Assembly: GCA_903813345.2 (NCBI GenBank)
Contig: CAIIXF020000012.1
Location: forward strand, 21,404,184 to 21,468,183
Length of the DNA stretch: 64,000 nucleotides
Source: Owenia fusiformis
Lineage: Eukaryota; Annelida; Polychaeta; Sabellida; Oweniidae
Direction of reading: 5' to 3'
Shown: piece after piece, positions 22,316 to 33,110 of the stretch
Layout of the letters: each line of letters starts with the position of its first letter
Numbering within the stretch: the first letter of the stretch is position 1
The notes under the pieces: generated by a model
What the model was told of the DNA's origin: nothing
The model's input: the letters and a program-made list of their open reading frames with translations, nothing else
The model's database searches: none
Made by a program: the position numbers and the translations under genes

Positions 22316-22420
22316 ATTAACTCATTTTCTCTACGGCGCCAGGCCGATTGAGTATTTTTTAAAATTAAACTGAATACAACATATTGAGCAAAACACTCAA
22401 TCGGGCGGGCTTCATATATA
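22316..22420. mobile_element. Half copy of a GCCTTGGTCACATT MITE
   Basis: GCCCTGGTCACATTAACTC, then CGGCGCCAGGCCGATTGAGT and CACTCAATCGGGCGGGC, match the first part of the complete 140-bp element at 40422-40561. The right terminus is absent and the sequence passes directly into an 18-bp-type repeat. Confidence 0.65.
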
Positions 22421-22570
22421 AGAGGCGAAGCATCGTAAGCTGGGGATGGAGCATCATATATTGGAGGCGGAACATCGTAAGCTGGGGGTGGAGCATCATA
22501 TGCTAAGGGTCGGACACCATTTTCAGCAGACAAAGTATCATATGCAGGAGGCTTGGGCATATGTAGTGTT
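22421..22570 (-). repeat. Tandem repeat encoding PPAYDAP-like units, with an inverted partner at 22975-23090
   Basis: Units of about 18 bp (GGAGGCGGAACATCGTAA / GCTGGGGATGGAGCATCA) read on the minus strand as PPAYDAPPPAYDVPPPIYDA. A shorter inverted set (GATGATGCTCCGCCTCCGAC...) is on the plus strand at 22975-23060 and reads DDAPPPTYDAPP before a stop. The arrangement suggests arms of a foldback element, not a host gene, although a captured Pro/Tyr-rich gene segment is possible. The stretch between holds nothing recognisable. Confidence 0.5.
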
Positions 22571-23426
22571 TTACCAAAATTAATGGTCGATGTGTCTCCC
22601 TTGGCCATGTTAACAGCAGCAATTCTTTCCAGACATGACCTTAAATGCACTTCAAATAGGGGTATGGCACTTTGTAATGCCCATAAAACCTTTTTGAGGC
22701 ATTTTAGAAGAATTTCCTTGGAGTATCTACCCTCACTAACCTCTTTTTACAACTCAATACCCTATCAATCATCTGACAAACAGCTGCTTCAGCTTCCGAC
22801 ACACAAGGCTACAACTACTCACTACATATTATGCCATATCCCAAAACATACGATCATATACATGTACCTGTGTTTCCATATATGTCTACACCCCAATATA
22901 TATCAAAAACTACCCGCAACTAATTGCCTGATCAGCCTCCTAAATATGATTTTTATTTCCTGAAAATGGTTTCCGACCTTTGGCATATGATGATGCTCCG
23001 CCTCCGACTTATGATGCTCCGCCTTAAACATATGCTGCTGCTCAAAGTGTTGATGTTTCACCTCCACTATTGATGCTACAACTGACTAGAAAATAACAAA
23101 TCCGCGGAGTAGAAAGTCCCATCGAGACTTATTTTTATTAAATACCTTAACATTTTAGACATTACATGATAAAAATAGGAAATAGTAGTTCTTTATCCTT
23201 TCGTGAAACCTTTCTATCAAATTCAATTAGCAGAGGTCTAATTACCATCGGATATTATATAAAAATTGAACCAAATCTGGTAACTCGCAAATTATCTGTC
23301 TTATCACATAGTCATATTTTTCTTGAGAAAGGGCGGCCATTTTGAATTTGTCTACCAACATTTGGAGCGGATGTACGACGTCTGTGACTAGTTTCATTCA
23401 ATTCAAGATATTATATAATTATCTAA

Positions 23427-23450
23427 AATACGACAAATGTGACTGGGGTG
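23427..23450. mobile_element. Orphan right terminus of the Harbinger-like MITE
   Basis: CGACAAATGTGACTGGGGTG followed by TTA is the same right end as at 22064-22083. No matching left end is near, so it is a truncated copy or part of a rearranged compound with 21214-22083. Confidence 0.6.
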
Positions 23451-23830
23451 TTAGGCAAGAAGTACATATATTTTGTCGATACTCCAATTCAATCTATTCG
23501 TTTTCTAAAAAAACATGTACAGTGTACTTTGGCATTTTATGAATAAGTTATTCAAACCAGATTGAACAAACGTAATTTCTATACAATAATAATGCATACA
23601 TTGACCTTTATTTTCCGTTTTGAAATTACCGTGTCTCTCGACTCTACAAAATTGGTTGAAACTCGGAGCCTGGGGACAGGCTCCGCTAATTTGATTTGAT
23701 TCTGGAACGGAATAAGTGGAGCAAAAAAGAAAACGACTAATCAGGGGCCTGTCAGGGGCATTAAAACAGTGAATAAGGAAAAAGAAATAGGGCCAGAAGC
23801 CAATCAAACACAACGAGCAAAATAGCCTAC

Positions 23831-23981
23831 CTGGGTAAAAGCCTAATAAACTAGGGTCAAATACACCCCTGTCTGGGATATCATCAAAACAGTTGTAGCT
23901 CTTCAGTAAATCTCTCTGGTTACCAAGGTATTTCAAATGCTTCATCCGTCTCTCCTTAGATCGCATATTCTGGAACCATAC
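23831..23981 (-). CDS. LIM-homeobox gene exon 4: end of homeodomain helix 3
   Basis: After the acceptor CCCTCTCTAG the frame reads VWFQNMRSKERRMK and then HLKYLGNQRDLLKSYNCFDD...LLGFYP, ending CCCAG/GTAGGC. It supplies homeodomain residues 47-60, including the invariant W48, F49, N51 and R53 and the specificity residue Q50. Position 52 is Met where Arg is usual in LIM-HD proteins. SKERRMK followed by HL is the Lhx1/5 signature (Lhx1: SKERRMKQL). The exon is 151 bp, entering in phase 0 and leaving in phase 1. Without the donor the frame runs on to 23505, but the extra residues look non-coding, so I favour splicing. Confidence 0.88.
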
Positions 23982-25250
23982 CTAGAGAGGGAATTATAAT
24001 CGGTAACGGTAAGATTTCTATGAGCCACTACATTAGACAAAGATATGTCATTTTCACCATTGGTATACGTAGCCTCAGACAATAGACCTGTACCAATATC
24101 TTGTTTGATATCAACTTTTTCGTGTCTTTGAAATCTATTTTACCTCGACGTGTTCGGAAACATCCACCTTTTACAGATTTTAGACAAAATTAAAGTCATT
24201 AAATATGCACTGATGCTTTACTCCTCCAAGGAGTTGTAACTCTTCTCACTTCTTTTTAGTATAAGTACTTCTAATTATAGTGACTGCCATTGAGGGCAAT
24301 AGTGTAAATTATTTCCCCGAGGGAATATCCTCTGTAATTCTTTCAGTATTCTATGCAACTTATAACACAATCCGTGTGACATTTCAACATTGCTTTTGGA
24401 TTTTTGGAAAGTGATTGGAGTTAGTGCCAACTCTTTGTGTGACACTTGATACAACCAGTGCGTGTGTGAATGAAAATAAGTTATGTAAGGTATAACAAGG
24501 TTGGTATAACATGGATTGAAAATGGCATACGATGATGCGAGTTTAGCATATAATGATGCGTATTTCGCATAGTATGATGCGAGTTTCGAATCATATAGTT
24601 CGAGTATCGCATCATATCAATTTACGTTTCATTGGAATCAAAATCGCGTGGTGGATTTCATAGAAAATAGATCTCTAACCAAAAAGTGACCCGCCCTGTC
24701 CAGTATCGATAGCTACATATATCAATGACCATTCTTTGGAGGAGATATCTTTCATCTTTCATGAGTATTATTTCAAGATCCCTACAGCGCAAGGGGTATA
24801 TTACAACTATTAATTAAGAAAGAACACGGATATTTTCCGAAAACAATAGAAAAAACAATGTGACGGATATTAACCCTCATGTCTGCAAGCTTGTTTTCAT
24901 AACACTAAGTCAACACTACAGTACTTGACTCTCCAGATTGAAATTGATACTCTGCCAACTTAACTCTTGCAATTTGAGGTGTTCTCCGAGAAAATAATTT
25001 GCAATGCGTGAAAAGAATTTAAGCCAAAGATTCATTGCATTGTACTTGTTTCATTCCACCCAGGTGTTGTTTCCTAAATTTTACATTCCCGCTGCGCGGT
25101 CGTGCAAAGATTTGGAAACAACACCTTAAATGAAATGATTCGACACACAATGCACTGAGTCCAGGGCTTAAATCCTTAAATATTCCACTGTACAGTGCAA
25201 AACATACACAAAGATTAAACAATGGACATATTGCACGTATACAGTCCGAT
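23982..25250. other. Intron 3, element-free part with small repeats
   Basis: No coding sequence. At 24525-24615 a 20-25-bp unit (GCATAnnATGATGCGAGTTT) occurs about four times, partly inverted. At about 25030-25160 an imperfect hairpin pairs CAGGTGTTGTTTCCTAAATT with its near-complement TTTGGAAACAACACCTTAAA around a GC-rich loop (CCGCTGCGCGGTCGTG). Confidence 0.5.
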
Positions 25251-25251
25251 A

Positions 25252-25535
25252 TTAGGGAGTTTAAGATTAGCGTAAATAAACCATTTACCTATACCTATAT
25301 GTAGTTTGTTATTACACTAAGCGGTATTTTACCTAAGTTACAGGGTTTGCGATACGTAATTACCTATAAATGGCCGAAGATAAGGTAATTCGAAGGTAAT
25401 TCGAAAACGTATGTTTTTATCCAAGAAATTATGTCATTTGTAGATCAAATATCATTTATTAAACTTTAATTTAAAATAGTAATAACAAACATTTCTCATT
25501 CGATCTGCATAGATATTAAGTGGTCGAACACATTC
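25252..25535. mobile_element. Truncated copy of the TTAGGGAG-ended element
   Basis: It starts TTAGGGAGTTTAAGATTAGC and is collinear with 29034-29280 (TTACCTATACCTATA...GGGTTTGCGATACGTA...GGTGGTCGAACA). It stops at about 25535, where a second copy of the same terminus begins, so it is a partial element abutting a fuller copy. Confidence 0.7.
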
Positions 25536-26280
25536 AATAGGGAGTTTAAGATTAGCGTAAATAGAGAGGTTAAGCTACACGTATTTAACAAAACTTGAAC
25601 GTGAACTTCAATGCGCGCGCAGATAAATGACGTCAGATTTGTTTATTTCCTGTGGGCCAGCGTGAAGTTTACAGGTTTTTACATGAAATTATCATATTCG
25701 TGCAATTTACAGACGCGTATTCAACAAAGCATGAACGTGTACTTCTATGCGTGCGCAGGAAAATGACGTCAGATTAGTCTTCTTTCTTCAGGTAAGCGTG
25801 AAAGTTCCAGGTTTTTACGTGTAGATGAGTGATTACACATCGCTCATTACGTGATTGATTTTAGCTATGTTCTAGGATGACCCTGGAGCCCATATTTGAC
25901 ACAGACAATCTTGCTTGTTATATTGGTAAACCCCAATCCTTAATTGGAAATAAGAATAAATTTTAATTGGTAAATGACAACTTCAAATGTGATCGCTTGT
26001 TCATTCCGTACAATATAAATTAGCAAGACCAATTTGATGCCCGGGGCTTAGTACAATATGTAAACTAAACGAAATGAAATGACAACCAGGGCAAGAAAGG
26101 ATCTAGTGTGCTATGATCTCCCCATGAACAAAAATAAATTCATCTGATTTTTCAAAAAAATATACTGCTTTTATTATTTCATTTATATATACACTAGAAT
26201 TCAGCACTGTATTGATGAATGGGCCACTTATTAGGGCCAATATTCAATCATAAAGTGTACAGGGGTTATCCAACCGAGAT

Positions 26281-28135
26281 GGTAACTGGACAAGTCGGAC
26301 CCAGGACAACTCGGACCCAGGACAACTCGGACCCTGGACAACTCGGACCCAAGACATCTCGGACCCAAGACAACTCGGACCCAAGACAACTCGGACCACT
26401 TTTTGAAATGATGATATTTACATCATAATATGGGGTTTTAATTTTTGTTTTATGTTTAGATGACATATATTATGTACTGTGCATTCATTTATTGTGTTAA
26501 TTTGATGAAATTGTTTTAAATCAACTTATTATTTGATGGTAGTTAAGAAGAAAATATTGAAGCTAAAGACCCAAGACAACTCGGACCACTTTTTGAGATT
26601 ATGATTTTTATCATGATATGGTTTTTATTTTTTATTTTATGTTTAGCATGACATATTATACATATTTTGAATTCAAATGTTGTGTTAATTTGATGTAATT
26701 GTTTAAAATCAACTTAATTGATGAGAATTAAGAAGAAAATATTGAAGCTAAAGATCCAAGACAACTCGGACCACTTTTTGAAATTATGATTTTTATCATG
26801 ATATGGTTTTTATTTTTTTATTTTATGTTTAGCCTGACATTTTATACATATTTTGAATTCAAACATTGTGTTAATTTGATGTAATTGTTTAAAATCAACT
26901 TAATTGGTGAGATTAAAGCTAAAAACCCAAGTCAACTTGGACCACTTTTTGAAATTATGATTTTTATCATTATATGGTTTTTTTTATTTTATGTTTAGTA
27001 TGACATACTCGTATATACATATTGTGAATTCAAATATTGTGTTAATTTGATGTACTCGTAATTGTTTTAAATCAACTTAATATTTTGGTGAGTTTTCATG
27101 TTCGGATCGTAATATCAGATCAGGTGTTATATCGACGCATAAACCCTTTAGGGCTAGGCACAAAAGCTTTCGGACCCTCACTCCCTTTGGCCAGTTTGGG
27201 TACAGAACGCGTTCATGCCTAGCCCTGCGGGGTTTATTCGTCCATATAACGACTGATGTTCAGTCTATATTTCTTAATTAAATGATAAAAATGAGGATTT
27301 ACAGAATACAAACACATTCCTCAATCTTTCAGTGAGATTAAGATTAAATTATCAAAAAACTTTAGGATTAACAGAATACAAACTCTTTCATTGATCTCAA
27401 TACGGCATCAATCTTTCAGTGAGATTAAGATTGAATGATCAAAAAATTGAGGATTTACAGAATTTTAAGTTTCCATTGATCTCTATGTGACATAGGTCTT
27501 TCAGTGAGATTAATAAGATTAATAAGACCGCACGGTGGTGAGTGTAAATGAGATAATGAGATTAGGATTAAAATTATTATTGTTTCAATTCCTTAGTGAT
27601 TTTCCAAATGAGTTGGTATTAACTGTATGAAAAGACTCATTGACACCTCTATATAACAAGTTGTATTCTCAACTCTCATCAAATAAGTTAATTGAAACAT
27701 CTTGTTCATCTTTACATGTAAACACAAAATATAGATTCACAATATATCTAAACCGTGTCATGCTAATCATTTATAAATAATTCCATATTATGAAATCAAA
27801 AAAGTACCTAACAAAAACTAACATTTCAGAAAGTGGTCTGTGTTGTCTTGGGTTTATAGCTTCAGTAGCTTCTACTTAATCTTTATCAAATAAGTCAAAT
27901 TAAAACATTTTAATCAAATTAGTACAAAATATGTATTCACAATGTATGATATATTTAATAAGCATAAAACAAAGACTAAAAACCCTAAACAATGATAAAA
28001 ATCATTATTTTAAAAAGTGGTCCGAGTTGTCTTGGGTCCGAGTTGTCTTGGGTCCGAGATGTCTTGGGTCCGACTTGTCCAGGGTCCGACTTGTCCTGGG
28101 TCCGAGTTGTCCTGGGTCCGAGTTGTCCGGAAACC
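26281..28135. mobile_element. Foldback element A: arms of 16-bp GGACCCAAGACAACTC repeats
   Basis: The left arm (26281-26400) holds seven or so units of the type GGACCCAGGACAACTC; the right arm (28016-28135) holds the inverted type GGGTCCGAGTTGTCTT. The termini are GGTAACTGGACAAGTC and GGTTTCCGGACAACTC (right end complemented). The flanks ACCGAGAT and GTTGAGAT share five of eight bases, a decayed 8-bp duplication. The core has four tandem copies of about 170-190 bp each starting CAACTCGGACCACTTTTTG (26388, 26577, 26762, about 26935), a hairpin at 27136-27235, and a repeat of about 100 bp at 27270-27500 (TTTCAGTGAGATTAAGATT). ORFs in the arms are repeat artefacts. Confidence 0.85.
27136..27235. 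repeat. Hairpin with a GCTAGGCA/TGCCTAGC stem
   Basis: ATAAACCCTTTAGGGCTAGG pairs with CCTAGCCCTGCGGGGTTTAT with two mismatches. It is related to the hairpin at 355-460. Confidence 0.65.
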
Positions 28136-28796
28136 GTTGAGATGCCAAACCATGAAGCCTTTTTGTGTCTGCCAAAATCCATTTGCATCCTACACATCCC
28201 TACATCTTATCCAAATATGATATTCATTAATGAAACATAACAGTATAATCTTTGTATTTACAAAGTTGTATGGGATTTCGTAAGTGTAAAAGTTGCTTTT
28301 GAAGCATTTTTCTATAGCCATTTTGTAGGAAAAAATGATGAAAAATGATGAAAAAATGTATTATCTTTTAATTTGAAGTTTGACCTGAATCGATTGCAAA
28401 CTTTATATTTGCACATCTGATGTGATATACCATTTGTGTCATATTGTGAAATTATTTAATTTGCAATTAATTCAGGTCATAGTGTATTTTTGGGAAAATC
28501 AATAGAAACCAATGGCCTCCATCGGAATCTGATGGTATCAACATGTTAAGTCAATAGAACACATCCAATGCCAAGTCAATATACCCTTGCAGAACTTAAT
28601 GACCTCAACCTCAGCCAATGTGGGTCTAAACGCTTAAATTTTTTTCAAAGTATTATGTGACATTGTATTCTTTATGATATACAGTTAAAATTGAATCATT
28701 TTATTCATGGGGAAATCATAATGGAAAGTGCACTAGACCCTTATTGTGGTTGAATATGAAATAAATAAAAAATAAAAAACAAAATGTTTTATTGCG

Positions 28797-28876
28797 ACAA
28801 GATTCGAACCCAGGCATAACGGACAAACGTGAAGTGCTAGATTGCCGAAGTGCTATCCATTACACCATAGAGACAT
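28797..28876 (-). ncRNA. tRNA-like pol III promoter remnant (possible SINE head)
   Basis: The minus strand has an A-box-like TGGTGTAATGG and, about 45 bases on, a B-box GGTTCGAATC, the spacing and consensus of a tRNA gene. The T-stem around TTCGAAT is mostly wobble pairs and the acceptor ends do not pair well, so it is not a working tRNA. An A/T-rich tail follows. A tRNA-derived SINE head or tRNA pseudogene is the likeliest reading. Confidence 0.45.
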
Positions 28877-30320
28877 GACCTTTAGACACAGTCGCCACAT
28901 AAATATAGCTCCACGTCCACTGACATGGTTTCAGACGTGGAGCTCAACTGAAAATTTTCTTTAACGTGTACTTGAGCGTGGACTTGCGCGTTCAGGTTCA
29001 CGGTTTGCATTTATACGTGTAGCTTAACCTCTCTAATATCCCACTTACCTATACCTATACGTAGTTTCTTATTGCACTAAGCGGGATTTTACCTAAGTTA
29101 CAGGGTTTGCGATACGTATTTACCTATAAATGGCCGAAGATAGGTAATTCAAATACGTATGTTTTTTTTCCCAAATACTATGTGACTTGTAGATCAAATA
29201 GCATTCAATAAACTTTAATTTAGTTATAACAAACATTTATTATTCGATCTGCATAGAAATTAGGTGGTCGAACAAAACCATTGATGCGATAAACGATGCC
29301 ATGTGATGATGCATAAAATTGTTGAATTTAGACATTTTTCATCAATTTTTGTTTTGCTCACTGTGAATGTAGAAAATTGCTCATTTTGTTTTATTTGTTT
29401 AATTTTACTATTTTGTCATTCTCATTGCTGGGTTATGCTAGAAATTAACATTTCGCCTTGAGTCACTGCCCCATTAGCAACACGTACTCCCTCCAAGCTA
29501 CACCACGCCCCCTCTCTCTGAAGTGTAAAACAGTTCTTGGTGGTGGCATATACTGGCGAACAAACGCCAAACTCACCACCGCAAGGTTTTTACCCCAAAT
29601 TAGCATGTCATTTTTATCATAAATTGTTGAATACGATTTTGTAGCCCTTTGCGTTAATCTTAAACTCATTTTACAAAGCGCATTACCTATACGTATCCCT
29701 AACAAACATACGGATAGGGATAGGTATACGTATATTTTTACGCTCATCTTAACCACCCTATTGATGCGATAAACGATGCCGTGATGATGCATGAAATTGT
29801 TGGATTTACACATTCTTCATCAGTTTTGCTTATTGTAAATGTATGAAATCGGCCATTTTCTCGTGGTTTTAATTGTTTAATTTTACTATTTGATCACCCT
29901 CATTGCTGGATCATGCTAGAAATTTAACATTTCGCCTTAAGTCACTGCCCCATTAGCGGGCCTACAAGCAACACCCCATCCCAACTACAGTAGTAGCTAC
30001 ACCACTCTCTCTGAAGTATATAACTTCTTGGAGGTGACATGTACTGGTATGTGCCATATAAGCCATCGCATGGTTTTCATTCTACAGATGTCATTTTTAT
30101 CATAAATTGTAGCATACGGCTTCGTAGACCTTTAAGTTAATCTTAAACTCATTTTGCAATACGCATTACCTATACGCATCCGTAACAAACATACGGATAG
30201 GGATAGGTACACGTATATTTTACGCTAATCTTAACCTCCCTAATAATTGTTGACGTTTTTTGCGACAGGAAAAAATATTATATGCATGCGAATTCTAAAA
30301 TAGCAGATGGATGGCCAAAC

Positions 30321-30691
30321 CTGGATGACTCTGACAGGCAGACCAGTTTGTTTTGCTATCGAATCCCTCCCGGCGCGATTCGGTCTTTTGTTCAATTGAA
30401 ACGCCTCCTTCAACGTGGTCAACGTGTCCTCTTTTATTGTAGTTCTAGGCCCCCTGCGTCTGTTGTACGTTGAGAACCTAGGACTCTCACCGTCATTTCC
30501 GTCGAGTGAACTGGCCATGTCGCTATCGCTTTCAAATTGCGACATCATGCCTGACTGATCTAGTTGCTTTAGAAATACGATGTTATCAACATTACTGGAC
30601 ATTCTGAATGCAAAATAAGGGTGTGCTCTGTTTGAGTTGTTCCAAAATGTCAGTTCCTGTCTTTGATCTGCATCCAAATCAGAATCTTCGT
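30321..30691 (-). CDS. LIM-homeobox gene exon 3: linker and homeodomain residues 1-46
   Basis: After the acceptor GAAGTTTCAG the frame reads D-EDSDLDADQRQELTFWNN, an acidic/Ser-rich linker with FESDSDMASSLDGNDGESPR, and then RRRGPRTTIK at homeodomain positions 1-9. Canonical residues R5, L16 and F20 are present. It ends GLPVRVIQ followed by the donor CCAG/GTTTGG. GPRTTIK and RVIQ are typical of Lhx1/5. Helix 1-2 residues (EDTLTTLKEAFQLNKRPNRA) are divergent. The intron at homeodomain position 46/47 is a site used in several homeobox classes. The exon is 371 bp and the phases match exons 2 and 4. The adjacent mobile element ends 77 bp past the donor. Confidence 0.9.
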
Positions 30692-30882
30692 CTGAAACTT
30701 CAAATCACCGGGTGGGAACGTCTAATTTTGTGAAGGCCTTGGAGCATAACATTTTACTAAGAAATGTCAGTAATTTTTCTCAATTGCAATTTGTTTTTTT
30801 TTTTATCTTGAACATGAAAGCCACTTTATGTTGGAAAATGGAAATAATAAACCACCCACGCAATGCCTCTTCCAATCACATT

Positions 30883-31212
30883 GTTCCACAACTAATTACT
30901 TTGACGGAACGTCAATGTAACAAAATGGATAAACTTCCCGGTTGCGAGTTTTCTGTTTTCTTGAGTTAAACCTTCTTATAAGTCAAGTTGCAGATTATAA
31001 TTTGACACAAAGCTAAAAATGTAACTTCTAGTTTTAATAAGTTTCTTCGATTTGGAATTTTAAATGAAGTTGCAATTCATATATTTAGCCCCTCGCTTTT
31101 GTTACATTGACAAAGTTCGCTATATTACCAATGTAAAAACTCGTATCCAGGAAGTCCATCCATTTTGTTACATTGACGTTCCGTCAAAGTAACTAGTTGT
31201 GGAACAGTGAAT
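30883..31212. mobile_element. 330-bp MITE with 75-bp terminal inverted repeats
   Basis: GTTCCACAACTAATTACTTT, GACGGAACGTCAATGTAACA and AAATGGAT...ACTTCC on the left are mirrored at 31137-31212 with few mismatches. AAT flanks both ends, a possible 3-bp duplication. It lies in intron 2 just upstream of exon 3. The 85-residue frame at 30712-30969 overlaps the arm and is not a gene. Confidence 0.75.
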
Positions 31213-31959
31213 CATTATGCTGCAATAATTTTGTTGGAAGCCAATTCGAATACGAAATTACTGACAACTGCAGAAACGATTCTAAAACATCCAGGATAGC
31301 CATAGTACTGATATATACATTTATTATATCAACTCTATACACCCCTGTTTAGATTCACTCTTAAACACATTTATTTAATAATCAATATATCTATTGAAGG
31401 ACCCTGAATTGGTTTGAAACCCGAGCAGTTTAGCTGCATCAGATAATCAAAACATTTATATCATTTACAGTATAAACACAAGAGATTGTTCAAAGGAGTA
31501 TTTATTACCTATCAATCAATCAATTTTATTTTTTCAAAAATGGCAGGTTTAATCTTTTCTATTTCTTAATCATTAGTAAAATGTAAACGTTAGTGTGTCA
31601 AAGGATTTTAAAAGGAGGACAAATGCTGGAGATACAACTGAAGATTCCTTTTTTTATAATGGATTATTTTTTAAATTAGACCACTGCTGAAATCTCAAAT
31701 AAATAAAAATCTGTAATGTTGTGTAATGCTCAACAAATTTAGAAACACTCAATGATGATATTATAACATATATTAACTAATTTAAATCGTTAGACTGTAA
31801 CATTAAACTTTAAGAAAAATTGAACAGCATTCAATGAGTTATACCACCCACTTTGAGTTTGGAGTCCATTTTGATATTATTTTGCAGTTGAAATCATATA
31901 AAATGTGCTTGCTATCAAAGATTTTATGATATTTTTGCTTATTTATTATATATCTAAAA
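31213..31959. other. Unassigned intronic sequence
   Basis: AT-rich, no frame, repeat or RNA recognised before the LINE relic begins. Confidence 0.5.
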
Positions 31960-32198
31960 GAAAACTTCAGCAGCAGGAATAGATGATCTTAAACCTGATG
32001 TAACGAAACAATGTAACAATGAACTTGTCAAACCACTTTTACATATATTTGATAAATCGTTTCAAAAGGGAATTTTTCCTGATAAACTAAAAATATCAAA
32101 AGTAACTGCGGAAGGAAGGAACAAATTAACCTCTTTACCAATTATAGACCAATTTCAGTTCTTCCAGTATTCTCAAAGGTTTTGGAAAAATTAATGTA

Positions 32199-33110
32199 CA
32201 GGGGGTATCAAAAAAACGCAACAAGTAGTTATCTCGTAAAATCACAAAATTAGTGATGACTACATCAATTTCATTTAATGTACCATAGAGCCACGTCTCC
32301 CCTCTTTGTAATGATATGTCATTCATTCACATGTGGTAATGGTTGGGTGAGAAATCCTTCCATTTGCACAGTGGGTCAAAATCGGCTCTGCACCAAGTTT
32401 TAGATATTGAAAAAATCAGTGCAAGGGCTAAGTGCCAATGGCAGTTCCCCTGACTTGAATTGTTGTGACTTTTTCTTTTGGAGCTATCTCAGGAGCATCT
32501 GTGCTCACAATTCCTCCACCAGATATTGCAAAACCTCGAGAAAGATTTGCCCATGGGCTGCTTTTCTTTGCTTTAACCCACACATGATTCAGGGCTGAAC
32601 CGTGCATGACGTGGACAGATGAGCGCATCTTTATGTGCAAGGAAGTGGTGGCAATTTGGAGGGGTATAGGTCTAGGATGTTTTCTTGCAAGAGTATGAGT
32701 ATGAACACTTTACTGTCTATGCCATACCCGTCACACCTTCTTCCAATAGCCCCTATGCCCCCTGTACTGACTTTTGCAATGTTTTAAATTTGGGTCCGAG
32801 CTGTAATTTGGCTTTTGGTACATTGAATTAAAAGGATACATTCAGCATTTCTTTTATGTTTTCGTCCAGTATTGCATCGGGCTCCGTACACTGACTTTTG
32901 CAATGTTTATAACTTGGCCCGAAGCTAATTTTGACCCACTTTGCAAATGGAATGATTACTCGCCCAACCATGACCAAATATCAATGAATGATATATCATT
33001 GTAAAGAGGAGACACATGGCTTCATGGCGCATTGAATGAAATCAATGCTGTTATCACTGGCTTTGTGCTTTTCCAAGATAACAATCTGTTGCGTTTTTTG
33101 ATACGCACTG
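32199..33110. mobile_element. Mariner-type element with long TIRs inserted in the LINE
   Basis: Termini are CAGGGGGTATCAAAAAAACG and CGTTTTTTGATACGCACTG, with TA flanks at 32197-32198 and 33111-33112. The inverted repeats are long, about 190 bp (ATTTCATTTAATGTACCATA pairs with the complement near 33030). A repeated ACTGACTTTTGCAATGTTT (32764 and 32889) is internal. The LINE frame continues across the two ends. Confidence 0.85.
32440..32700 (+). pseudogene. Mariner/IS630 transposase C-terminal relic
   Basis: The frame contains SSPDLNCCDFFFWSYLR, matching the SPDLNP.DFF.WGYLK block at the third catalytic acidic residue of mariner-like DDE transposases, followed by SICAHNSSTRYC and KICP. Stops follow at 32596 and later. 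Only the C-terminal third is present, so the element is non-autonomous. Confidence 0.7.

Larger units (their letters stand above)
25564..29033. mobile_element. 3.5-kb TA-flanked insertion with GAGAGGTTAAGC termini
   Basis: The ends read GAGAGGTTAAGCTACACGTA and TACGTGTAGCTTAACCTCTC, with TA on both sides. Next to the left end are two tandem copies of about 135 bp (25590 and 25725), each with AATGACGTCAGATT and a GTGAA..TT.CAGGTTTTTAC block. The interior contains the foldback element at 26281-28135 and a tRNA-like stretch at 28797-28876. No transposase is seen. Confidence 0.7.
25536..30243. mobile_element. TTAGGGAG-ended TIR element holding a 3.5-kb insertion
   Basis: The left terminus (ATAGGGAGTTTAAGATTAGC, 25537-25556) matches the complement of the right terminus (GCTAATCTTAACCTCCCTAA, 30224-30243). 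The host element is split after GCGTAAATA at 25563 and resumes at 29034 with TTACCTATACC. After removal it is about 1.24 kb. Its right half is two tandem copies of about 480 bp (about 29275-29757 and 29758-30240; GATGCGATAAACGATGCC marks each start). It ends 77 bp from the homeodomain exon. The 116-residue frame at 29463-29813 is in the repeat and looks like chance. Confidence 0.7.

Noticed and set aside
23505-23830. Read-through of exon 4 as the true C-terminus
   Set aside because: After the CCCAG/GTAGGC donor the frame becomes Phe/Cys-rich and unlike any LIM-HD tail. A phase-matched exon exists at 17221, although read-through cannot be fully excluded.
26219-28240. ORFs of the TQDNSDPRQLGP / LSWVRVVLGPSC type
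   Set aside because: They are translations of the 16-bp repeat arms of foldback A in several frames and on both strands.
29463-29813. 116-codon minus-strand ORF in the 480-bp tandem repeat
   Set aside because: The second repeat copy does not keep the frame open, and there is no family resemblance.
30282-30473. Plus-strand ORF over the homeodomain exon
   Set aside because: Antisense shadow of exon 3.
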